Translations under genes and position numbers: made by a program
The notes under the pieces: generated by a model
Told to the model about the DNA's origin: nothing
Seen by the model: only the letters and a program-made list of their open reading frames with translations
Database searches by the model: none
In this document: positions 41,756-51,060 of the stretch, one piece after another
Layout: each line of letters starts with the position of its first letter
How positions within the stretch are numbered: position 1 is the first letter of the stretch
Assembly: GCA_027214125.1 (NCBI GenBank)
Contig: JAPWHF010000007.1
Span: 124,001-188,000 of the forward strand
DNA from: Zoogloeaceae bacterium G21618-S1
GTDB lineage: Bacteria; Pseudomonadota; Gammaproteobacteria; Burkholderiales; Rhodocyclaceae
Length of the DNA stretch: 64,000 bases
Direction: 5' to 3'

Positions 41756-44335
41756 TCAGCTGACCAAGCGTTTGAGCGCATAGAGTTGTTCGAGCGCCTC
41801 GCGCGGGCTCATGGCGTCCGGGTCGAGCATGGACAGCGCGCCAATGGCCGGGTGCGAAGGCGTGTCGGGCTCGTCGGCAGGCAGGGCGGCGAACAGGTCG
41901 GGCTGGCTGCTGCTGCCGACCGACTGGTTCTCCAGCACGCGCAAGCGTCGCCGGGCATCGCGCACCACGGCTGGCGGAATGCCGGCCAGCGCGGCCACTT
42001 CGATTCCGTAACTCTGGCTTGCCGGGCCGTCTTCGACCGCATGCATGAAGACGATGCGGTGGCCGTGCTCGACCGCATCCAGGTGCACATTGGCGCATTC
42101 CGGGTAGTCGACGTTGACGCGGGTGAGCTCGAAATAGTGGGTGGCGAACAAGGTCAGGCTGCGGTTCTTTTCGAGCAATTGGCGGGCAATGGCAAAGGCC
42201 AGCGCCAGACCGTCGAAGGTCGAGGTGCCGCGACCGATTTCGTCCATCAGCACCAGGCTGTGCTCGGTCGCGCCGTGCAGAATGGCGGCGGCTTCGGTCA
42301 TCTCGACCATGAAGGTCGAGCGACCCGAGGCGAGATCGTCGGAGGCGCCAATGCGCGTGAAGATGGCGTCGATCGGACCGATGCGCGCATGCTGCGCCGG
42401 CACGAAGCTGCCGATGTGTGCCATCAGGGTGATCAGCGCGACCTGCCGCATGAAGGTCGACTTACCGCCCATGTTGGGGCCGGTGATCATCAGCATGCGA
42501 CGCGTCGGCGACAGCGAGCAGCGGTTGGCGATGAAGGCCTCCACCTGGCGCTCGACGACGGGGTGACGGCTGTCGGTCAACTCCAGGCCGGGCTGGTCGG
42601 AGAGCACCGGGCAGCAGTAATCGTAACGACGCGCCGACTCGGCCAGCGCGGCCAGCGCGTCGAGCGTGGCGATGGCGCGGGCGACCCGTTGGAGGTCAGG
42701 GATATCACCGGCCAGGCTGTCGAGAATCGTTTCGTACAGCGCTTTTTCGCGCGCCTGGGCGCGGTCCTGCGCTGACAGGGCCTTGTCTTCGAAGGCCTTG
42801 AGTTCGGGCGTGATGTAGCGCTCGGCGTTCTTCAGCGTCTGGCGGCGGCGATAGTCGTCCGGCACCTTGTCAGCATGCACCCGGCCAATCTCGATGTAGA
42901 AACCGTGGACCCGGTTGTATTCAACCTTGAGTGTCGAGATGCCGGTGCGCTCGCGTTCGCGCACTTCCATCGCGATCAGAAACTGGCCGCAGTTGTTCTG
43001 GATACCGCGTAGCTCATCGAGGTCTGCATCGTAGCCGTCGGCAATCACGCCGCCGTCGCGCAGCACCGTCGAGGGTTCGGGCGTGATGGCGCGGCTCAGC
43101 AGGTCGGCCGCTGCGGCTGGCGGGGCGAGTTGTTCGGCCAGTGCCGCCAGCACCGGGGCTTCGATTTCGGTGAGTGCGGCGCACAGCGTTGGCAGCCGTG
43201 CGAGCGTGTCGCGCAGGGCAGACAAGTCGCGGGGTCGGGCGGAGCGCAGGGCGATGCGGGCGGTGATGCGCTCGACATCGGCGACGCCTTTGAGTGCGCT
43301 GCGCACGCTGCCGCCAGGCCCGCTGCCCGCATCCCCGAGCAGTTCGGCGACGGCAGCATGGCGGGCGGTGACGGCGGCACGATCGCGCAGGGGATGGTGA
43401 ATCGCGTGGCGCAGCCAGCGCGAACCCATGCTGGTGACGCAGGTGTCGAGGCAGGACAGCAGTGTCGGTGATGCCTCGCCACGCAGGGTTTCGGTCAGTT
43501 CGAGGTTGCGGCGGGTGGCGGCGTCGAGCCGGATGTATTCGGACTCGTGCTCGACCCGAATGCCGGTGACGTGGCGCAGGCTTTGCTGTTGGGTGCCACT
43601 GGCGTATTCATACAGCGCTGCGGCGGCGGCCAGCGCCACGGGCAGGTCGTCGGCGCCGTAGCCGGAGAGGTCGCGGGTGCCCAGGTGGGCGGTGAGCAGA
43701 CGCGCGCCGTTGGCGCCGTCGAATTGCCAGTCCGGCATTTTCTGCAGCGTCGGGGCGAGCGATTCGATCAGCGGCAGGCGCAGGGCGTCGGAGATCAGCA
43801 CCTCGGCGGGGCGCAGGCGCTCGAACTGGGTTTGTAGTTGTTCGGGCGCACATTCGAGCAGGCGCAGATCGCCGTTGGCGAGGTTGAGCCACGCCAGGCC
43901 GAGCGTGCCGCGATGCACATGGGCGCACAGCAGCAGCGCATCGCGCCGGTCGTCCATCAATGCCGCATCGGTGACCGTGCCGGGGGTGACGATGCGCGCC
44001 ACGGCGCGCTCCATCGGCCCCTTGGTGGTGGCTGGGTCGCCCACTTGCTCGGCGATGACGATCGATTCGCCCATCTTGACCAGGCGCGCCAGGTATTGCT
44101 CGACGGCGTGGTAGGGCACCCCGGCCATCTTGATCGGCTCACCGGCCGACTTGCCTCGCGTGGTCAGGGTGATATCGAGTAGCCGGGCGGCCTTCTCGGC
44201 GTCTTCAAAAAACAGCTCGTAAAAATCGCCCATCCGGTAAAACAGCAGCAGCGCTGGGTATTGCGCTTTCAGCGCGAGGTACTGCTGCATCATCGGTGTG
44301 TGCCCGTCCGGAGAGCGGAGCGCGGTCTGGCTCAT
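41756..44335 (-). CDS. mutS: DNA mismatch repair protein MutS
   Basis: Recognises base mismatches and small loops and recruits MutL. The 859-residue protein has the N-terminal mismatch-binding domain with [10 protein letters not shown] (the conserved Phe-x-Glu wedge), connector, core and clamp domains, and a C-terminal ATPase with Walker [14 protein letters not shown], Walker [13 protein letters not shown] and FATHYFEL. It ends in the helix-turn-helix and a short tail. The start at 44335 (MSQTALRS) follows the suhB stop by 14 bp; the longer upstream frame lies antisense within suhB. Confidence 0.97.
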   Translation of the reverse strand: MSQTALRSPDGHTPMMQQYLALKAQYPALLLFYRMGDFYELFFEDAEKAARLLDITLTTRGKSAGEPIKMAGVPYHAVEQYLARLVKMGESIVIAEQVGDPATTKGPMERAVARIVTPGTVTDAALMDDRRDALLLCAHVHRGTLGLAWLNLANGDLRLLECAPEQLQTQFERLRPAEVLISDALRLPLIESLAPTLQKMPDWQFDGANGARLLTAHLGTRDLSGYGADDLPVALAAAAALYEYASGTQQQSLRHVTGIRVEHESEYIRLDAATRRNLELTETLRGEASPTLLSCLDTCVTSMGSRWLRHAIHHPLRDRAAVTARHAAVAELLGDAGSGPGGSVRSALKGVADVERITARIALRSARPRDLSALRDTLARLPTLCAALTEIEAPVLAALAEQLAPPAAAADLLSRAITPEPSTVLRDGGVIADGYDADLDELRGIQNNCGQFLIAMEVRERERTGISTLKVEYNRVHGFYIEIGRVHADKVPDDYRRRQTLKNAERYITPELKAFEDKALSAQDRAQAREKALYETILDSLAGDIPDLQRVARAIATLDALAALAESARRYDYCCPVLSDQPGLELTDSRHPVVERQVEAFIANRCSLSPTRRMLMITGPNMGGKSTFMRQVALITLMAHIGSFVPAQHARIGPIDAIFTRIGASDDLASGRSTFMVEMTEAAAILHGATEHSLVLMDEIGRGTSTFDGLALAFAIARQLLEKNRSLTLFATHYFELTRVNVDYPECANVHLDAVEHGHRIVFMHAVEDGPASQSYGIEVAALAGIPPAVVRDARRRLRVLENQSVGSSSQPDLFAALPADEPDTPSHPAIGALSMLDPDAMSPREALEQLYALKRLVS

Positions 44336-44349
44336 GGGCGCGGACACGC

Positions 44350-45156
44350 TCAGGCAGTCATGCCGACAGGGCGGTGGGCCTGAATGATGGGCAGCATCTG
44401 AACGAAGACCTTGGGGCTTGCTGCGACGACGTTGCCGGTCTTCAGGTAGTCCGATTCGCCCGTCAGGTCGCTGATCAGACCGCCGGCTTCTTGCACCAGC
44501 AAGGCACCCGCGGCAATGTCCCAGATCGACAGACCCATTTCCCAGAAACCGTCGACACGGCCGGAGGCGACATAGGCCAGATCGAGCGAGGCCGCACCGG
44601 GGCGGCGGATGCCGGCTGTTTTCTGGCACAGCTCGCGGAACATGGCGAGGTAGGCGTCGACATTGTCGAGTTCGCGGAACGGGAAACCGGTGGCCAGCAG
44701 CGCACCGGCCAGCTTGGTGCGGCGCGAGACGCGGATGCGGCGTTCGTTCAGATAGGCGCCACGACCTTTCGAGGCGGTGAACAACTCGTTGCGCACAGGG
44801 TCATAGACCACCCCTTGCTCGACAATGCCTTCGCGCGCCAGGGCGATTGAAATCGCGTATTGCGGAAAACCATGAATGAAGTTGGTGGTGCCATCGAGCG
44901 GATCGATGATCCACTGGTACTCGCTGTTGGGATCGCCGGCGGTCTGGCCGGATTCTTCTGCTAAGATCCCATGCCCCGGGTAGGCGTCGAGCAGCACTTC
45001 GATAATGGCCGCTTCGGCGGCGCGATCGACCTCGGTCACGAAATCGTTGGCGGCTTTGGTCTCGACACGAATACGATCGATGTCACTGGCGGCGCGGTTG
45101 ATGGTCGTGCCCGCTCGGCGAGCGGCCTTGACGGCGATGGTGAGGGTGGGATGCAT
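44350..45156 (-). CDS. suhB: Inositol-1-monophosphatase SuhB
   Basis: A 268-residue Mg-dependent monophosphatase of the IMPase family. SuhB also takes part in rRNA antitermination in E. coli. It has the metal-binding sequences [16 protein letters not shown] (Asp pair) and [15 protein letters not shown] with the third Asp. The start at 45156 fits the family N-terminus [16 protein letters not shown]. It is divergent from trmJ with 60 bp between starts, an arrangement common in proteobacteria, and mutS follows it on the same strand. Confidence 0.95.
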   Translation of the reverse strand: MHPTLTIAVKAARRAGTTINRAASDIDRIRVETKAANDFVTEVDRAAEAAIIEVLLDAYPGHGILAEESGQTAGDPNSEYQWIIDPLDGTTNFIHGFPQYAISIALAREGIVEQGVVYDPVRNELFTASKGRGAYLNERRIRVSRRTKLAGALLATGFPFRELDNVDAYLAMFRELCQKTAGIRRPGAASLDLAYVASGRVDGFWEMGLSIWDIAAGALLVQEAGGLISDLTGESDYLKTGNVVAASPKVFVQMLPIIQAHRPVGMTA

Positions 45157-45216
45157 TACAGTCCGTTGAACAGGCATGTGCCCGTTCGCAAAAATTGAAA
45201 AACCACAAATTCTAGT

Positions 45217-45945
45217 ATGAATGAAGCCAGTCTGCTTGACCGTGTGCGTATTGTACTCACGCGCACCAGCCATCCCGGCAATATCGGCGGGGCAGCGCGT
45301 GCCATGAAAACCATGGGTTTGTCCCGCCTCGTGCTGGTCAGCCCGCATGTTTTTCCGAGCGAAATTGCCACCGCACGCGCCTCGGGCGCCAACGATGTGC
45401 TGGAGAGCGCCCAAGTCGTCGGCACACTTGAAGAGGCCTTGTCGGGCACGGTGTTCAGTGCCGCCATGACGGCGCGTCGGCGAGAGCTGTCTCTGCCCAT
45501 GCAGTGGTCACGCGAAGCGGTCGGCACGGTCACCCGCTACGCTGCGCAAGGCGATGTGGCCTTGGTGTTTGGTAATGAGTCCAGCGGGATGACCAATGAA
45601 GAGCTGGCCTTGTGCCACTTGCCGGTGATGATCCCGGCCAATGCTGACTACAGCTCGCTCAATCTGGCCGCCGCGGTTCAGATCCTGTGCTACGAGATGC
45701 GCATGGCGTGCCTTGCGCGCCCTGAGGCGCCGGTGGGCGCTGGCGTGTCGGCCGCTTTTGATGAGGTCGAAGGCTTTTACGGCCATCTTGAGCGGGCGAT
45801 GATCGACAGCGGGTTCCACGATCCGGCCAATCCGCGGAAGCTGATGCCGCGACTGCGCCGCCTGTTTGGTCGGGTGAGGCTTGAGAAGGAAGAGGTGGGG
45901 ATCCTGCGCGGCATCCTCAGTGCGCTTCAGCGTAAAGTCGATTAA
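45217..45945 (+). CDS. trmJ: tRNA (cytidine/uridine-2'-O-)-methyltransferase TrmJ
   Basis: A SPOUT-class enzyme that methylates the 2'-OH of position 32 in certain tRNAs. The 242-residue protein has [19 protein letters not shown] at the N-terminus, then the knotted SAM-binding motifs [16 protein letters not shown] and [19 protein letters not shown], with a C-terminal helical extension typical of TrmJ. It is divergent from suhB and followed by cysE after a hairpin. Confidence 0.94.
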   Translation: MNEASLLDRVRIVLTRTSHPGNIGGAARAMKTMGLSRLVLVSPHVFPSEIATARASGANDVLESAQVVGTLEEALSGTVFSAAMTARRRELSLPMQWSREAVGTVTRYAAQGDVALVFGNESSGMTNEELALCHLPVMIPANADYSSLNLAAAVQILCYEMRMACLARPEAPVGAGVSAAFDEVEGFYGHLERAMIDSGFHDPANPRKLMPRLRRLFGRVRLEKEEVGILRGILSALQRKVD

Positions 45946-45964
45946 AATAGTCGGGCTTTTTTCG

Positions 45965-45992
45965 GCGCTCGCAAAGGTGAGCGCTTTTGTTT
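45965..45992 (+). terminator. Hairpin with T tract between trmJ and cysE
   Basis: A 6-bp stem GCGCTC / GAGCGC with an eight-base loop and TTTTGTTT downstream sits 22 bp before the cysE start. It may end trmJ transcription, or act as an attenuator of the shared transcript. A TAAAAT (45944-45949) just upstream could be a -10 for cysE. Confidence 0.6.
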
Positions 45993-46013
45993 GCCGAATC
46001 ATTGGAGAGGCGC

Positions 46014-46769
46014 ATGTTCAGTCGCTTGCGGGAAGATATCAACAGTGTCATGAGTCGAGACCCTGCGTCGCGCTCTGCGCTCGAGGTGTTGACCTGTTAC
46101 CCCGGCGTGCATGCCCTGATGTTCCACCGTTTGGCACACGGCGCATGGACGCGAAAATTCTATTGGCTTGGTCGCTTCATCAGTCATATCGGCCGCTGGT
46201 TGACCGGCATCGAGATTCATCCGGGCGCGGTGATCGGCCGGCGTGTATTCATTGATCACGGCATGGGCGTAGTGATCGGCGAAACGGCCGAACTCGGCGA
46301 CGATTGCACCATTTACCAGGGCGTCACGTTGGGCGGAACCTCGCTGTATCGCGGTGCCAAACGGCATCCGACGCTGGGCAAGGGCGTGGTGATTGGCGCC
46401 GGCGCGCAGGTGCTGGGTGGTTTCACGGTGGGCGATGGTGCCAAGGTGGGTTCCAATGCAGTGGTGGTAAAACCCGTACCCGAAGGAGCGACCGCGGTCG
46501 GCAACCCGGCACGGATCATCGACCGTGAGCGGGACGACGCGCGTGAGCAAAAAGCCGAAGCCATGGGCTTTTCGGCCTATGGCGTGACGCGCGATATGGA
46601 TGATCCGATGGCCAAGGCGATTCACGGTTTGCTCGATCATGCGGTCGAAACCGATCGGCGTCTGGCGCTCATGATCCAGCGGCTTGAGGCCGCAGGGGTG
46701 TCCGTGAACGGTGATGATGCATCGGCCGACGGCTTCGACGCGGAGCGCCTTGGAAAAATGGTCGATTAA
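46014..46769 (+). CDS. cysE: Serine O-acetyltransferase
   Basis: Makes O-acetylserine from serine and acetyl-CoA, the first step of cysteine synthesis. The 251-residue protein has an N-terminal helical domain ([17 protein letters not shown]) and a left-handed beta-helix of hexapeptide repeats (about 65-170), with catalytic histidines in [12 protein letters not shown] and [21 protein letters not shown]. The C-terminal ~80 residues are longer than in short epsilon-type enzymes. GGAGAGG precedes the ATG. It lies just upstream of the isc operon, and cysteine supplies sulfur to IscS. Confidence 0.95.
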   Translation: MFSRLREDINSVMSRDPASRSALEVLTCYPGVHALMFHRLAHGAWTRKFYWLGRFISHIGRWLTGIEIHPGAVIGRRVFIDHGMGVVIGETAELGDDCTIYQGVTLGGTSLYRGAKRHPTLGKGVVIGAGAQVLGGFTVGDGAKVGSNAVVVKPVPEGATAVGNPARIIDRERDDAREQKAEAMGFSAYGVTRDMDDPMAKAIHGLLDHAVETDRRLALMIQRLEAAGVSVNGDDASADGFDAERLGKMVD

Positions 46770-46779
46770 GCAGGGGGTA

Positions 46780-46804
46780 ATAGTTGATCGAAGTAGTCGG
46801 GTAC
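46780..46804 (+). promoter_or_regulatory. IscR type-1 binding site, proximal to -35
   Basis: ATAGTTGATCGAAGTAGTCG, continuing as GGTAC, closely fits the E. coli type-1 IscR motif (ATA-pyrimidine-rich-GACT...AGTC...TAT). Type-1 sites bind the Fe-S form of IscR, giving feedback repression of the operon. Placement over the promoter -35 supports the call. Confidence 0.78.
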
Positions 46805-46812
46805 TGTATTGT
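46784..46812 (+). promoter_or_regulatory. Promoter of the isc operon
   Basis: TTGATC (46784-46789), a 17-bp spacer and TATTGT (46807-46812) lie 40 bp upstream of the iscR start and within the two IscR-like sites. Confidence 0.65.
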
Positions 46813-46832
46813 CGACTAGATAATTCAGGTAT
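46808..46832 (+). promoter_or_regulatory. Second IscR type-1-like binding site
   Basis: ATTGTCGACTAGATAATTCA continuing as GGTAT matches the type-1 motif core GACT...TCA..TAT and directly follows the first site, overlapping the -10. E. coli iscR also has two adjacent IscR sites. Confidence 0.72.
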
Positions 46833-46852
46833 TCGCGCTGCGAGGGAATGCA

Positions 46853-47341
46853 ATGAGACTGACGACCAAAGGCCGGTTCGCCGTGACCGCAATGATCGAC
46901 TTGGCGCTGCGCCAGGACGGGGGGCCGGTAACGCTTGCAGGCATTGCAGAGCGACAGAGCATTTCTCTGTCCTATCTTGAGCAGCTCTTTGGCAAATTGC
47001 GCCGCCATGAACTGGTGTCCAGCGTACGTGGCCCCGGCGGCGGCTATTGCCTGGCCAAGCCCATGGCGGAATTGACGGTGGCAAACATCATTGTCGCGGT
47101 CGATGAGCCTTTGGATGCGACCCAGTGCGGCGGAAAGCAGAACTGTCACGATGAACACCGTTGCATGACCCACGACCTGTGGACCAACCTCAATCGCCGC
47201 ATGTTCGATTACCTCGACTCTGTCAGCCTGCAGTGCCTGGTGAACGCGCACAAGGCGCGGGAGGCGGCCAACCGCAGCGATGAGAAGGTGGTGGTGGTCA
47301 AGCGTCCCCGAGTGGGCGATAGCGAATCGGTGTCGCTCTGA
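46853..47341 (+). CDS. iscR: Fe-S cluster assembly transcriptional regulator IscR
   Basis: A 162-residue Rrf2-family winged-helix regulator that senses Fe-S status through a bound [2Fe-2S] cluster. The N-terminal DNA-binding domain starts MRLTTKGRFAVTAMIDLA, with recognition helix ISLSYLEQLFGKLR. The cluster ligands Cys92, Cys98, Cys104 and His107 are all at the E. coli positions. It is the first gene of the isc operon behind two type-1 operator-like sites, so autorepression by the holo form is likely. Confidence 0.97.
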   Translation: MRLTTKGRFAVTAMIDLALRQDGGPVTLAGIAERQSISLSYLEQLFGKLRRHELVSSVRGPGGGYCLAKPMAELTVANIIVAVDEPLDATQCGGKQNCHDEHRCMTHDLWTNLNRRMFDYLDSVSLQCLVNAHKAREAANRSDEKVVVVKRPRVGDSESVSL

Positions 47342-47352
47342 GCTTGCAGCCC

Positions 47353-48501
47353 ATGTTTGCGCCGGTGTATCTCGACCACAATGCGACAACGCCGCTTGAT
47401 CCGCAGGTGCGTGAGGCGATGTTGCCTTACCTCGGTGAGCGTTTTGGCAATGCGTCGAGCCGTCATGAATACGGTCGCCACGCCCGTGCTGCGATCGACA
47501 CCGCACGTGCGCAAGTCGCTGCGGCGCTTGGCGCACACCCGACTGAGGTGATTTTTACCAGCGGCGGTTCGGAGGCGAACAATCTGTTTCTCAAGGGCGC
47601 CGCGGCCATGTTAAAGCCGGGCCGTGTGGCGGTGAGCGCGATCGAGCATCCGTGTGTGCGGGAGTCGGCGCGTCGATTGGTGAAGCAGGGTTGGGCGTTT
47701 GACGAAATTGGCGTCGATGCGCAAGGCGTTATTGATCTCGCCGATTTCACTCAGAAACTGTCGGCGCGGCCGCAATTGGTGTCGATCATGCTGGCCAACA
47801 ACGAAACCGGTGTGCTTCAGGATATTGCGTCCTTTGGCGCCATGGCGCGGCGTCACGGCGCTCGCTTCCATACTGATGCGGTGCAAGCGCTCGGTAAGGT
47901 GCCGGTCGATTTCCGGGCCTTGGGTGTGAACGCGCTGACCGTGTCGGCACACAAGATTTATGGTCCGATCGGTGTGGGCGCGCTGGTCGTGGACAAGCGC
48001 GTAGAGCTCGCGCCCTTGATCGATGGTGGGGGCCAGGAGCGTGGATTGCGCTCAGGTACCGAAAACCTTGCTGCAATTGTGGGTTTTGGTCTGGCCTGTG
48101 AACTGGCAGAATCACGCCGCGTGGCTGACGCTACGCAGTCGGCACAGCTTAAGGCGGCACTTGAGCAAGGGCTTGCCAGCCTGGGGGCAACGGTGTTTTC
48201 GGCGGGCGCGACGCGTTTGGCTGGCACCAGTTTTTTTGCCTTTTCGGGTATCGATGGCGAAACGCTGGTCGGCAAGCTGGATCGGGCGGGATTTGCTTGT
48301 GCGAGCGGCTCAGCGTGCTCCAGTGCGAATCCGGAGCCGTCGAAAACCTTGCTGGCCATGGGCGTGGCGCCTGACATGGCGCGTGGTGCGATTCGCGTCA
48401 GCGTGGGCCGGGCGACAAGGCTGGACGAGGTGAGGCGCTTTGTCGGTGTCTTGTCGGAAGAATTGAACACCTTGCGTGGCCTGACGGCCATGGCGAGCTG
48501 A
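47353..48501 (+). CDS. Second cysteine desulfurase (NifS-like) within the isc operon
   Basis: A 382-residue class V aminotransferase-fold desulfurase. It has [12 protein letters not shown] at the start, PLP lysine Lys201 in [10 protein letters not shown], and a catalytic loop [13 protein letters not shown] with Cys322. It is clearly distinct from the downstream IscS (H-N-ATTP rather than Y-S-ATTP; shorter C-terminus without the IscS end motif) and closer to NifS. It starts 12 bp after iscR (ATG at 47353; a TTG at 47344 is also in frame) and is followed by iscS, so both desulfurases are co-transcribed. An alternative role as a dedicated sulfur donor is possible. Confidence 0.9.
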   Translation: MFAPVYLDHNATTPLDPQVREAMLPYLGERFGNASSRHEYGRHARAAIDTARAQVAAALGAHPTEVIFTSGGSEANNLFLKGAAAMLKPGRVAVSAIEHPCVRESARRLVKQGWAFDEIGVDAQGVIDLADFTQKLSARPQLVSIMLANNETGVLQDIASFGAMARRHGARFHTDAVQALGKVPVDFRALGVNALTVSAHKIYGPIGVGALVVDKRVELAPLIDGGGQERGLRSGTENLAAIVGFGLACELAESRRVADATQSAQLKAALEQGLASLGATVFSAGATRLAGTSFFAFSGIDGETLVGKLDRAGFACASGSACSSANPEPSKTLLAMGVAPDMARGAIRVSVGRATRLDEVRRFVGVLSEELNTLRGLTAMAS

Positions 48502-48548
48502 TTGAACAGAAAACGAGTGGGCTGCGATGGCCCGGACGGAGAAAGCTA

Positions 48549-49760
48549 ATGTTGAAGTTCCCGATTTATCTTGATTATTCGGCAACCACGCCGATCGACC
48601 CGCGTGTGGTCGAGGCGATGATCCCGTATCTGAGCGAGCATTTTGGCAACCCCGCAAGCCGGTCGCATGCCTATGGCTGGGAAGCCGAAAAGGCGGTCGA
48701 GCTGGCGCGTGCCGACGTGGCCGCGCTGGTCAATGCCGACCCGAAAGAAATCGTGTGGACCTCCGGCGCGACCGAGTCCGACAATCTGGCGATCAAGGGC
48801 GCGGCCCAGTTCTACCAGAGCAAGGGCAAGCACATCATCACGCTCAAGACCGAGCATAAGGCGGTGCTGGATACCTGTCGTGAGCTTGAGCGCCAAGGCT
48901 TCGAGGTGACTTATCTGGACGTGCAGGAAGACGGTCTGTTGAATCTGGATGCGTTCCGCGCAGCCTTGCGGAACGACACCACGGTGGTGTCAGTGATGAT
49001 GGTCAATAACGAAGTCGGCGTCGTTCAGCCCATCGAAGAAATTGGTGAGATCTGCCGCGAGCGCGGCATCATCTTTCATGTGGATGCGGCGCAGGCGACC
49101 GGCAAGGTCGATATCGATCTGCAGAAGCTGAAGGTCGATCTGATGTCGTTTTCGGCGCACAAAACCTATGGCCCGAAGGGCATTGGCGCGCTGTATGTGC
49201 GTCGCAAGCCGCGGGTGCGGCTGATTGCGCAGATGCACGGCGGAGGTCACGAGCGCGGCATGCGTTCGGGCACGCTGGCCACGCATCAGATCGTCGGCAT
49301 GGGTGTGGCCTTCCGTTTGGCGCGCGAAGAGATGGCGACCGAGAACGAACGTATCGGCCTGCTGCGTGACAAACTGATGAACGGCTTGACCGATATCGAA
49401 GCCACCTACGTAAACGGCGACCTGGCGCGCCGCGTGCCGCACAATCTGAACATTTCCTTTGCCTATGTGGAAGGCGAGTCGCTGATCATGGCGATTAAGG
49501 ACGTGGCGGTGTCGAGCGGTTCGGCCTGTACTTCGGCCAGCCTGGAGCCCTCATACGTGTTGCGCGCGCTGGGGCGGAACGACGAGCTGGCGCACAGCTC
49601 GATCCGTTTCTCGATCGGGCGTTTCACCACAGAAGAAGAAGTGGATTTCACCATTGACCTGTTGCATCGGAAGATCAGCAAACTGCGTGAGCTGTCGCCC
49701 CTGTGGGAGATGGTGCAGGAAGGGGTGGATCTGAATACCGTGCAGTGGGCTGCCCACTGA
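48549..49760 (+). CDS. iscS: Cysteine desulfurase IscS
   Basis: Mobilises sulfur from cysteine as a persulfide for IscU, thiolation of tRNA and other acceptors. The 403-residue PLP enzyme has [14 protein letters not shown], the PLP lysine Lys205 in [11 protein letters not shown], and the persulfide Cys327 in [19 protein letters not shown]. The C-terminal segment [18 protein letters not shown] is the IscS tail that contacts IscU. GGAGAAAG precedes the ATG. The order iscS-iscU-iscA matches the canonical operon. Confidence 0.98.
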   Translation: MLKFPIYLDYSATTPIDPRVVEAMIPYLSEHFGNPASRSHAYGWEAEKAVELARADVAALVNADPKEIVWTSGATESDNLAIKGAAQFYQSKGKHIITLKTEHKAVLDTCRELERQGFEVTYLDVQEDGLLNLDAFRAALRNDTTVVSVMMVNNEVGVVQPIEEIGEICRERGIIFHVDAAQATGKVDIDLQKLKVDLMSFSAHKTYGPKGIGALYVRRKPRVRLIAQMHGGGHERGMRSGTLATHQIVGMGVAFRLAREEMATENERIGLLRDKLMNGLTDIEATYVNGDLARRVPHNLNISFAYVEGESLIMAIKDVAVSSGSACTSASLEPSYVLRALGRNDELAHSSIRFSIGRFTTEEEVDFTIDLLHRKISKLRELSPLWEMVQEGVDLNTVQWAAH

Positions 49761-49779
49761 GCTGACAGGAGAATAGAAC

Positions 49780-50172
49780 ATGGCTTATAGCGAAAAAGTG
49801 CTGGATCACTACGAAAATCCGCGCAACGTCGGCGCCTTTGGCAAGGATGAAGCCGGCGTGGGCACGGGCATGGTCGGCGCACCGGCCTGTGGCGACGTCA
49901 TGAAGCTGCAGATCAAGGTCAATGGTCAGGGCGTGATCGAAGACGCAAAGTTCAAGACCTATGGCTGTGGCTCGGCCATTGCGTCCAGCTCGCTGGTGAC
50001 CGAGTGGGTCAAGGGCAAGTCGCTCGATGAGGCGCTGGACATCAAGAACACGGCAATTGCCGAAGAGCTGGCACTGCCGCCGGTTAAAATTCACTGCTCA
50101 ATCCTGGCTGAAGATGCGATCAAGGCCGCTGTCGCGGACTATCGCAAGCACCAGGAAGCAAAAGGCGAATAA
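49780..50172 (+). CDS. iscU: Iron-sulfur cluster scaffold IscU
   Basis: The scaffold on which Fe-S clusters are built. The 130-residue protein has cluster residues Cys37, Asp39, Cys63, His105 and Cys106 and the LPPVK motif (99-103) that HscA recognises. It starts 19 bp after iscS with a CAGGAG box. Confidence 0.98.
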   Translation: MAYSEKVLDHYENPRNVGAFGKDEAGVGTGMVGAPACGDVMKLQIKVNGQGVIEDAKFKTYGCGSAIASSSLVTEWVKGKSLDEALDIKNTAIAEELALPPVKIHCSILAEDAIKAAVADYRKHQEAKGE

Positions 50173-50183
50173 GGAGTCGGTCG

Positions 50184-50507
50184 ATGGCAATCACTCTGTC
50201 AGAGCGCGCAGCGGATCACGTAGCGCGCTTCATCGAAAAACGTGGCAAGGGCGTCGGTATCCGCCTGGGCGTCAAAACCTCGGGTTGTTCCGGCATGGCG
50301 TACAAGCTCGAATTCGCCGACGAGGCCGCGCCTGAAGACATCATTTTCGAATGTCGCGGGGTGCAGGTGTTGGTCGACCCGAAGAGCTTGCCGTATATGG
50401 ATGGCACAGAGCTCGACTTCGTGCGCGAAGGGCTCAATGAGGGGTTCAAGTTCAAGAACCCCAACGTCAAGGACGAATGCGGGTGTGGTGAGAGCTTTAA
50501 TGTCTGA
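50184..50507 (+). CDS. iscA: Iron-sulfur cluster assembly protein IscA
   Basis: An A-type carrier of 107 residues delivering clusters, mainly 4Fe-4S, to targets. The three conserved cysteines are Cys35 (TSGCSGMAY), Cys99 and Cys101 (ECGCGESF). AAGGAG precedes the ATG, and it follows iscU by 11 bp. Confidence 0.97.
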   Translation: MAITLSERAADHVARFIEKRGKGVGIRLGVKTSGCSGMAYKLEFADEAAPEDIIFECRGVQVLVDPKSLPYMDGTELDFVREGLNEGFKFKNPNVKDECGCGESFNV

Positions 50508-50529
50508 TTTTTGCTGAGGCGTCTGATTT

Positions 50530-51060
50530 ATGGATCTTCAGCAAGACTATTTCTCGCTGTTTGGTTTGCCGCAAGGCTTCGATATCGACAAGGACCGCCT
50601 GGAGCAGGCGTACCGCGACTGCCAGGCACAGGTGCACCCTGACCGCCACGCCCACCGCTCGGACGCTGAAAAGCGCGTTTCGATGCAGTGGGCGACGCAT
50701 GTCAACGAAGCCTATCGGACCTTGCGTAAACCGCTATTGCGCGCGCGCTATATGTTGTCGTTGCGTGGGGTCGATGCGGGCATCGAAACCAACACAGCCA
50801 TGGCTCCAGCCTTCCTGATTGAGCAGATGGAATGGCGCGAGGGCGTTGAAGAGGCCCGCGAGGGCGGCGATGTGAGCGACCTCGAACACATGCGCCAGCG
50901 TCTCGACCTGCATGAGCGTGAGCTTCATCAGAATTTGTCGGGCCAACTCGCCGAGGATGTGACCGATGGCGAACTCGCGGCCGATACGGTACGCCGTCTG
51001 ATGTTCATCGAAAAACTCCAGGTAGAAATCGACGATGCGCTCGAAGCGCTGGAAGACTGA
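50530..51060 (+). CDS. hscB: Co-chaperone HscB
   Basis: A J-domain co-chaperone that brings IscU to HscA and stimulates its ATPase. The 176-residue protein has an N-terminal J domain with HPD at residues 36-38 ([15 protein letters not shown]) and a C-terminal three-helix IscU-binding domain. Its stop overlaps the hscA ATG by one base (TGATG), so the two are translationally coupled. Confidence 0.96.
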   Translation: MDLQQDYFSLFGLPQGFDIDKDRLEQAYRDCQAQVHPDRHAHRSDAEKRVSMQWATHVNEAYRTLRKPLLRARYMLSLRGVDAGIETNTAMAPAFLIEQMEWREGVEEAREGGDVSDLEHMRQRLDLHERELHQNLSGQLAEDVTDGELAADTVRRLMFIEKLQVEIDDALEALED

